This document shows, one piece after another, positions 1 to 5,017 of a stretch of 5,017 nucleotides of DNA. The DNA is from Acidobacteriota bacterium. Its GTDB lineage: Bacteria; Acidobacteriota; Terriglobia; UBA7540. The stretch is taken from contig JAKAWN010000478.1 of assembly GCA_021827245.1 (NCBI GenBank), positions 1-5,017 on the forward strand, read 5' to 3'. Below the pieces are notes generated by a model. That model made no database searches and was not told the origin of the DNA. It saw only the letters and a list, made by a program, of their open reading frames with translations. The translations under genes were made by a program, and so were the position numbers. The stretch's first letter is position 1. Each line of letters opens with the position of its first letter.

Positions 1-1395
1 CCCCATCGGGTTTTGCAGTTCGACAATCGAACGAATCGGCTCAAAGGGATTGCGCGACATGCTCACCTTCGGGGCAATCGCCTTTTTTGAATTCTTCACC
101 CACTGCAGCGCGGCATTACAGTGCTGCTCCCACTCCTGCTTGCTCGTAATGCCCATCTTCGTTCCAAGCGCTGGGTTGCGCCGCAAGAATCCGGTTTGCG
201 GATGCAGGAGCATCCCAGCGAACCGCAACGCCGTCATGACCGCGCCGCTGATTACCCCGTCGGCGCGCGCGATACGCCATTCCAGATACTGCGAGAGCCG
301 CGGAATATCTGCGAAGAAGCAGAGCGACTGGCAGGCAACAGCGTCCATCCCCGCCCCGCCCTCTTGCGTTGGACGAGCCAACCAACCGAGATAGGCCGAT
401 GCATATTGAAACGCATGCCCGGCGGTTGGACACAAGCGGTTGTTCCTCGAATCGACCCAGTCATCAGCGGCGCCGCGGGCGCTGTTCGGTTCATGCAGCA
501 CCCACGCCTTGCGGACACCGGCTTCCACCGGCGCGGCAGACCAGACGTCTGCGCCCGCGAATGTCTGTGTTTTCATCTGAATGAGCGCAGTCCACTCGGC
601 ACGAAACGACGCACTCGACACGGACGGCTTGAGCAGATAGGGATCCTTGCTCTGCCGCGAGAGACGCGTACGGTACTGGTTCCGCGGCACATCGCTCTGT
701 TTACGGTCGGGCAATGTCTCGCGCGCCAGAGTAGCGAAAATCGCCCCTGGCACGAGACCGAAAAAGCGTTCCAGTCTCTTGATGTAATGCACGACATGTC
801 GGCCCTTCGGATGGACCCCTGCGATCCAGCGACGCAATGTTGCGATGGGAACCCCGGCCTGACGGGCAATGGCTCTGATGGAGATCTGCTCGCCAACTGG
901 GGTACGACACTCTTCCATGAGGAGCGTCAGGGCTGCCGAAAACGGTGGCTTTGCGCCGGCCATGGCGGCTGACTCGCGGTCCAGTGCCGCCACGAGCCTT
1001 CGCCACGCCTTCAATGCACTCTGGCGATTGGCGATCACCCGTCGGTCGGCCTTGCGCTTCAAAAGCGCCGCGGTGTGCGCGGCCAGTGCCTTCGGATACC
1101 CGAGCCGAAGGAGTCCTCCAATCGGATCGTCTGGCTTCAGTCCGCGTTCCTCGGCAAAGTGCCTCAGGGCCGTCATGTAGTTCGGTAGGGAAGCCTGCGT
1201 CGGTAATCCCGGTTGTCCGGCCCTCTCCTGCATCACTTCAATCAAAGTCGTCGTCGTCAAGCATGTCATCGCCATTGCGCATCTCCGCGCCCTGCGCTGC
1301 TGCTGACGGGGGTCCGGACGCTCATGAAGTGAGCTCGGCACCAAATAATGAGAAAAACCGCTATCTTTCTGTTTTTCCTGAGATTTTCGCTTCAT
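1..1395 (-). CDS. Probable site-specific integrase/recombinase, N-terminal part (partial, runs off left edge)
   Basis: An uninterrupted minus-strand frame runs from ATG at 1395 to the window edge: 465 codons and no stop. The start is supported by GAGAGGAA seven bases upstream (1403-1410) and an in-frame TGA at 1399-1401. Residues 1-45 are basic and low in complexity. Residues about 60-140 look helical. Residues about 171-193 form a clear helix-turn-helix (IRAIARQAGVPIATLRRWIAG). Residues about 370-410 contain YLEWRIARADGV and HPQTGFLRRNPAL. From memory this pattern resembles long integrase-like proteins of proteobacterial islands that carry a large N-terminal region before a tyrosine-recombinase domain. 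The catalytic Arg/His/Tyr residues would lie left of position 1, so the function is inferred, not seen. The gene is divergent from the SET gene. Internal ATGs at 1233 and 963 are alternative starts; the 1233 option is discussed in the findings. It could instead be an uncharacterised DNA-binding protein. Confidence 0.6.
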   Translation of the reverse strand, partial: MKRKSQEKQKDSGFSHYLVPSSLHERPDPRQQQRRARRCAMAMTCLTTTTLIEVMQERAGQPGLPTQASLPNYMTALRHFAEERGLKPDDPIGGLLRLGYPKALAAHTAALLKRKADRRVIANRQSALKAWRRLVAALDRESAAMAGAKPPFSAALTLLMEECRTPVGEQISIRAIARQAGVPIATLRRWIAGVHPKGRHVVHYIKRLERFFGLVPGAIFATLARETLPDRKQSDVPRNQYRTRLSRQSKDPYLLKPSVSSASFRAEWTALIQMKTQTFAGADVWSAAPVEAGVRKAWVLHEPNSARGAADDWVDSRNNRLCPTAGHAFQYASAYLGWLARPTQEGGAGMDAVACQSLCFFADIPRLSQYLEWRIARADGVISGAVMTALRFAGMLLHPQTGFLRRNPALGTKMGITSKQEWEQHCNAALQWVKNSKKAIAPKVSMSRNPFEPIRSIVELQNPMG

Positions 1396-1402
1396 GATTC
1401 AC

Positions 1403-1426
1403 TTCCTCTCTTCGACACGGGAGAGG
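1403..1426 (-). promoter_or_regulatory. Shine-Dalgarno of the integrase-like gene inside a possible sequestering hairpin
   Basis: Read on the minus strand, GAGAGGAA lies seven bases before ATG 1395, a strong ribosome binding site. Its GAGAGG part (1405-1410) is perfectly complementary to CCTCTC at 1421-1426, separated by ten bases, so the leader RNA can fold a 6-bp hairpin that hides the site. The pairing is visible in the sequence. A role in limiting translation of the recombinase is inference; a 6-bp arm can also occur by chance in GC-rich DNA. Confidence 0.5.
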
Positions 1427-1612
1427 TCGTGAACTTCATTAATCATCGCGGGAGCCGGTGGTTCTTCCCGGTGCCGTGTCCTAAGCTGTCAGCCAACGCA
1501 GAGCTTTTGTTGTTGTGTTGCGTATAGCGACTAGGTAATTAAACGCCTCGACTGACGCTCTTTGATGCGCTGAACGCGCGCGACGTCAACCAACGGTGTT
1601 GCGCAGAGGAAC

Positions 1613-1650
1613 GCGTGGGCATCCTGCGACGCAGCAGGATTCATCCACGC
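1613..1650 (+). repeat. Long imperfect inverted repeat (stem-loop) upstream of the SET gene
   Basis: GCGTGG (1613-1618) pairs with CCACGC (1645-1650), and ATCCTGC (1621-1627) pairs with GCAGGAT (1634-1640). The two stems, 6 and 7 bp, are joined by a small asymmetric internal loop (2 against 4 bases) and capped by a 6-base loop. There is no T run after it on either strand, so it is not a typical intrinsic terminator. It lies about 90 bases before the preferred SET start, so it may be a 5' leader structure or a protein-binding site. AGAGGA at 1605-1610 lies just in front of it. Confidence 0.55.
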
Positions 1651-1737
1651 ACGGCACTAGCAAGAACCGACACGTGCCCACAAAAATCGAATGGGCTTAC
1701 GCATCGAGCTCCCGAAACGGCCAAACTTGAAACCCAC

Positions 1738-2373
1738 ATGAACCAGCCCAACACCGATCAATCGGGCGTGATCTTGAAACTCGACGACGGACAACGCCGA
1801 CTCGTCGCCACCCGGTCATTCCGACCCGGTGCCGACGAATTGATCCTTCACGAACTACCTGTCATCTGGGCATCGGAGGGCTTCTTCCCCGCCTATCGCG
1901 CATGGTTAATCGTTCGCCAGATGCTGGAAGACCCGGCGAAGCTCAGGTGGATGAAAGAAAAGGATTTCGCGGCAACGCCGCAGGCATGGGATGCGGAGGA
2001 TCAAGCCTTTGCACAAGAGATTCTGAGTGTCTGCGGCGTTGATCCGCAGACCACACAGACGCTCTACTTTTCAGTCGCAACGAACCACATGGCATTCTGG
2101 GACGAGACGGGAAGAAAGGCAGGTTCCGGACTGTTCGAGACACTCTGCTACACGAATCATTCCTGCGCGCCCAACGCCGAGGTCACGCCAATTGCCGGAC
2201 GGCGCGGGACCGCGCTTCGTGCGATCACGGCGATCGCACCCGGTGAGGAAATCACGTGGGATTATTTTTCACCCAACGATTTTTCCATGCTCCCGTTTGC
2301 GGATCGACAACAATTCATCCAGGAGACGTACGGCTTCCGGTGCCACTGCGTTCGATGCCGACGCCGCTTGTAG
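1738..2373 (+). CDS. SET-domain protein, putative protein-lysine methyltransferase (SMYD-like post-SET)
   Basis: A complete gene of 211 residues. SET enzymes transfer methyl from S-adenosylmethionine to lysine side chains of proteins. Visible signatures: LVATRSFRPGADELILHELP near residues 22-41 (the SET N-terminal strands), NHSCAPN at 140-146 (the cofactor-binding pseudoknot), EEITWDY at 170-176 with the likely catalytic tyrosine Y176, and a C-terminal C-x-C-x2-C (C202, C204, C207). With C143 these cysteines can form the zinc site known in SMYD and DIM-5 type enzymes. Between residues 45 and 130 is a helical insert of unknown role; there is no MYND zinc finger, signal peptide or membrane segment, so it is probably cytoplasmic. 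Odd point: the usual GxG of the N-terminal strand is replaced (Q19-R-R21). I chose ATG 1738 because similarity to SET proteins begins soon after it; its ribosome site is weak. GTG 1615 would add 41 unremarkable residues. Substrate unknown. Confidence 0.85.
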   Translation: MNQPNTDQSGVILKLDDGQRRLVATRSFRPGADELILHELPVIWASEGFFPAYRAWLIVRQMLEDPAKLRWMKEKDFAATPQAWDAEDQAFAQEILSVCGVDPQTTQTLYFSVATNHMAFWDETGRKAGSGLFETLCYTNHSCAPNAEVTPIAGRRGTALRAITAIAPGEEITWDYFSPNDFSMLPFADRQQFIQETYGFRCHCVRCRRRL

Positions 2374-2499
2374 AGTCTTTAAGCATGGACTCGAATGGAT
2401 TCTGTCAATTTCTGCGCTGGAATCGCCCATATTCCGCGCCGAGCGATCGAGCCGATTCGCCCACTCAGGGCATTTCGCAGGCCCCCGAAACACCTGGCT
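2374..2499. other. Convergent intergenic gap between the SET gene and hsdR
   Basis: A 126-base gap where both genes end facing each other. It contains no gene. The only clear structure is the bulged hairpin at 2414-2439; no T-rich run follows it on either strand. Confidence 0.6.
2414..2439. terminator. Bulged hairpin, weak candidate bidirectional terminator
   Basis: GCGC (2414-2417) and GGAAT (2419-2423) pair with ATTCC (2431-2435) and GCGC (2436-2439), giving nine base pairs with one bulged T and a 7-base loop. Its place between two convergent stops fits termination from both sides. The absence of a T tract argues against efficient intrinsic termination, so the call is tentative. Confidence 0.3.
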
Positions 2500-5017
2500 C
2501 TATGCCGCAGTCGCGGCTTGACGCACCTGCTCGATTGCGGCAAGCAGCTCGTCCACCTGCTCCGAGCTGAAGAGTTCATCCGGTCCCCGTGGCGTCAAAT
2601 CGGTGAACGGGGATTCGTACAGCATGGCCGCATCCAGGATGCCGTGCTCGGTTAGATGGTCCACGATAAGGTTCACGAACTCAATCTGGTTGGCACTGAG
2701 CGCCTTGCCGCTGAGAAACCCAGCCATTGCTTCTTTTGCCGCTTGGCGATCGAGGCCGATCAGGGAGCGCACAAAAAGCCCCAACCCGTGTGATTCCTCG
2801 GTGGCTCGCTGAATGTCCTCCGGGGCTCCGACGCCACTCTCGGCGAGGATGCGTTGAAGCTCGCCGAGATCAGCAGCCGTCAAAGCTTTGTTCATCCGAA
2901 GCTTACGAATCGAAATGTGGTCCTGATGTGTACGCAGGAACGCCTGCGCTTTGGCTCGGAATTTCGTGTAATTCGTGGCTTCCCCAAAACCCGGCAATTC
3001 GACCGCCGTCTCACCGCCGATCTCGTCCTCGAAGTCGGTATAGATCGGTCTTCGCTTTTGCTTCTCGATGAGTTTGATGAGGTCACGCAGACGCCGGCGC
3101 ATCCCTTCCAGCATCGCGACGGTAACGTCCTGCCACCACTCGTCGGCTTGCACATCCTGGATCAGTGCCATCTGATCGCGCACCATCGGAATCGCCGACT
3201 TCTCCTCCAGCAGCCCGGCGAGTTCCTTGACTTGGTCCCGCAGGCGAACAAAGCCCGGTTCTGAGCGCAGCATCGCGAGCTCAAGGTTCAGCACGAGGAG
3301 GTCGAAACGCTTTGCTTCCTCGTTCTCTGGATCGAGTTCTGACGGCAGTCCGGCCACTTCGTGCGACAGCTCCGCGAGCGCTTCCGGGGGCAAGACCGCC
3401 CACGCCTCGGGCTTGGCGTACTTTTCGACGAGGCGCCGGTGCGGTCGCACCACGAAGTTGTCGAGGTTCATGGCTGCCGTCTCCCGCTGCAGCAACCCGG
3501 CCTGCAGACGACGCACGTCCTCGTTCGTCTTCGGGTCTCCGTAGGCTTCCGCAGCTTCCTGGACGACCCGGCCCTCTACCTCACCGGAGCTCCGATGGTC
3601 GAGTTCCCCAATCAGCTCCAGGCGTGCTTTGAACAACCGCTTGCCGAGCGAATCACCGACCGCACCCTCGGTGGCAGGAATGTTCTGGCTGAAGTATTCC
3701 AGGTTCTGGCAGTAGTCGAAGACGCAGAAGAATTCCTTGTCCTGTCCGGGTCCGAACAGATCCGCGCACAGCCGTGTACCCCGGCCGAGCATCTGCCAGA
3801 ATTTTGTCTTCGAGCGCACCAGCTTGAAGAACACCAGGTTCACGACTTCCGGGATGTCGATGCCAGTGTCCAGCATGTCCACCGAAATGGCGATGTGCGG
3901 AACTTTGTCTTTGGCCGAAAAGTTGTCAATCAGACTCTGCGCATACTCGGTCTTGAACGTGACGACGCGCGCGAACTCGCCCTTGTAGTGCGGGTAATTG
4001 GCGTTGAAGCGCTCAGCAATGAACTCCGCGTGGTGCTGGTTCTTGGCAAACAGGATGGTCTTGCCGAGCCGGTCGCCGCCCGCCACCGTCAGACCTTGCG
4101 TCATCAGGTGCTCCAGCACTTTGTCTACGGTGTCTTTGTTGAAAAGCCATTTGTTGACCGCCTCAGCTTCGACACGATTGGGCACATTTCCATCGTCGTC
4201 CCACTCAAGCGCGTCCCATTGGTCCTTGTCCTCTTCGGACAAGTCGTCGTATTTAATGCCTTCGCGCTGAAATTTGAGCGGTACCGATACTGCCCTGGGC
4301 GGCACGAGAAAGCCGTCGCGCACCGCCTCGTCGAGCCCGTAAGCGTCGGTCGGCACACCGTTTTCCAGATCGAACAGGCTGTACGTGTTGCGGTCCACCT
4401 CGTCCTTGGGGGTAGCCGTAAGGCCGACGAGTAGTGAGTCGAAGTAGTCGAAGATCGCGCGATATTTCTGGAAAACCGAGCGGTGGGCCTCGTCGATGAT
4501 CACAAGATCGAAATGCCCGACGCCGAAGCGGCGCTGCCCGTCGCGAGTTTCGTCAATGAGGCCCATCATCGTCGGGTAAGTGGAAACCAAGACCCGCCCC
4601 TCAGCGTCCTTCTCGGTGACCAGGTTCACAGGCGACGCATCGGGCAGGTGGCTCTTGAAGGCGGTGACCGCCTGGTTCACGAGCGCGACGCGATCCGCCA
4701 GGAACAGCACGCGCTTGACCCAGTTGCAACGCATCAGCAAATCGCACAGCGCGATCACCGTACGCGTCTTGCCGGCACCCGTGGCCATGACCACCAGCGC
4801 CTTGCGGTCGTGGTCGCGCTCGAAGGCCTCGGCGATGCGTCGGATGGCGCGCGTCTGATAGTAGCGCTCGACGATAGCCGAATTGATCTCGGCTTCCGCC
4901 AGCAGTTTGCGCGTACTGCGCCGCTGGATCGCCAGCTGGAGCTCCGCCTTCGTGTAGAAGCCCTGTACCGCGCGCGGCGGGTAATGTGAGTCGTCCCAGA
5001 GCCAGTGCTCGTAGCCG
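2500..5017 (-). CDS. hsdR: Type I restriction enzyme R subunit, EcoEI-like (partial, N-terminus off right edge)
   Basis: HsdR is the ATP-driven DNA translocase and nuclease subunit of a type I restriction-modification complex, acting with HsdM and HsdS on unmodified foreign DNA. The frame is open from the TAG at 2500-2502 to the window edge, giving 838 visible residues. In order: GYEHWLWDD and FYTKAELQLAIQRR linker (residues 1-40), Walker A MATGAGKT (77-84, at 4765-4788), DEAH (175-178, at 4483-4494), GLTATP (198-203), helicase motif V DTGIDIPEV (near 383-391), motif VI QMLGRGTR (408-415), then a C-terminal region matching the EcoEI R subunit C-terminal domain (about 680-835; FRAKAQAFL, SANQIEFVNLIVDHLT, LYESPFTD). 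All motor motifs look intact, with no frameshift. The PD-(D/E)XK nuclease domain should lie before the visible part and cannot be judged. A GTG at 4792-4794 opens a shorter frame but sits right at the Walker A motif, so it is not the start. No hsdM or hsdS lies downstream; they are expected beyond 5017. Confidence 0.93.
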   Translation of the reverse strand, partial: GYEHWLWDDSHYPPRAVQGFYTKAELQLAIQRRSTRKLLAEAEINSAIVERYYQTRAIRRIAEAFERDHDRKALVVMATGAGKTRTVIALCDLLMRCNWVKRVLFLADRVALVNQAVTAFKSHLPDASPVNLVTEKDAEGRVLVSTYPTMMGLIDETRDGQRRFGVGHFDLVIIDEAHRSVFQKYRAIFDYFDSLLVGLTATPKDEVDRNTYSLFDLENGVPTDAYGLDEAVRDGFLVPPRAVSVPLKFQREGIKYDDLSEEDKDQWDALEWDDDGNVPNRVEAEAVNKWLFNKDTVDKVLEHLMTQGLTVAGGDRLGKTILFAKNQHHAEFIAERFNANYPHYKGEFARVVTFKTEYAQSLIDNFSAKDKVPHIAISVDMLDTGIDIPEVVNLVFFKLVRSKTKFWQMLGRGTRLCADLFGPGQDKEFFCVFDYCQNLEYFSQNIPATEGAVGDSLGKRLFKARLELIGELDHRSSGEVEGRVVQEAAEAYGDPKTNEDVRRLQAGLLQRETAAMNLDNFVVRPHRRLVEKYAKPEAWAVLPPEALAELSHEVAGLPSELDPENEEAKRFDLLVLNLELAMLRSEPGFVRLRDQVKELAGLLEEKSAIPMVRDQMALIQDVQADEWWQDVTVAMLEGMRRRLRDLIKLIEKQKRRPIYTDFEDEIGGETAVELPGFGEATNYTKFRAKAQAFLRTHQDHISIRKLRMNKALTAADLGELQRILAESGVGAPEDIQRATEESHGLGLFVRSLIGLDRQAAKEAMAGFLSGKALSANQIEFVNLIVDHLTEHGILDAAMLYESPFTDLTPRGPDELFSSEQVDELLAAIEQVRQAATAA

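Larger units (their letters stand above)
1396..1737. other. Divergent intergenic region between the integrase-like gene and the SET gene
   Basis: This stretch of about 340 bases has no convincing gene. It should hold the promoters of both flanking genes, since they point away from each other. The most AT-rich part is around 1505-1545 (TTGTTGTTGTGTTG, then TAGGTAATTAAA), the likeliest promoter zone, but no pair of -35 and -10 hexamers with good match and spacing stands out on either strand. Other visible structure: the hairpin at 1403-1426, a weak CGGGA/TCCCG inverted repeat (1449-1453 and 1466-1470), and the stem-loop at 1613-1650. No tRNA and no attachment-site-like repeat was seen. Confidence 0.55.

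Noticed and set aside
121..972. Plus-strand open frame of 283 codons
   Set aside because: It lies antisense to the integrase-like frame, and its translation is proline- and arginine-rich with no recognisable domain; a GC-rich shadow.
1248..1259. Four tandem GAC triplets (minus strand)
   Set aside because: Too short to call a repeat element; explained by Asp or Thr codons depending on frame, and covered in the C5-run finding.
945..1397. Plus-strand open frame of 150 codons
   Set aside because: Antisense to the N-terminal part of the integrase-like frame; low-complexity Ser/Ala/Pro-rich sequence with no ribosome site noted.
1455..1473. CCGGTG direct repeat, 13 bases apart
   Set aside because: Only six bases, two copies, in GC-rich DNA; not enough for an operator or attachment site.
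1653..1678. GGCAC/GTGCC inverted repeat
   Set aside because: Five-base arms with a 16-base spacer are expected by chance here.
3361..4434. Plus-strand open frame of 357 codons
   Set aside because: Fully antisense to the conserved helicase region of hsdR and shows no independent domain.

Overview
This is a GC-rich window, most likely from a proteobacterial chromosome or genomic island. That placement is an impression from codon use and from the style of the HsdR protein; nothing in the window fixes the genus. It holds two partial genes running off the ends, one complete small gene, and two intergenic stretches. It looks like accessory (island) DNA: a probable site-specific recombinase, a eukaryote-style SET-domain protein, and the motor/nuclease subunit of a type I restriction system.

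Layout. Positions 1-1395 (minus strand) hold an open frame that continues past the left edge. I read it as the N-terminal half of a large integrase-like recombinase with an internal helix-turn-helix; the catalytic part would lie outside. Positions 1396-1737 form a divergent intergenic region with a strong Shine-Dalgarno for the minus-strand gene, a hairpin that can cover it, and a longer stem-loop ahead of the plus-strand gene. Positions 1738-2373 (plus strand) encode a 211-residue SET-domain protein (protein lysine methyltransferase fold) with a SMYD-like NHSC motif and a cysteine-rich post-SET tail. Positions 2374-2499 are a short convergent gap with a bulged hairpin. From 2500 to the right edge (minus strand) lies hsdR of a type I restriction-modification system of the EcoEI-like group, lacking its N-terminus in this window.

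How they relate. The SET gene is divergent from the recombinase and convergent with hsdR, so it is its own transcription unit. HsdR needs HsdM and HsdS; neither is downstream of it here, so they should lie beyond position 5017. A recombinase and restriction genes near each other suggest a mobile defence island. The SET protein is the least expected member, and its target cannot be read from the sequence.

I see no tRNA, rRNA, CRISPR array or insertion-sequence ends.
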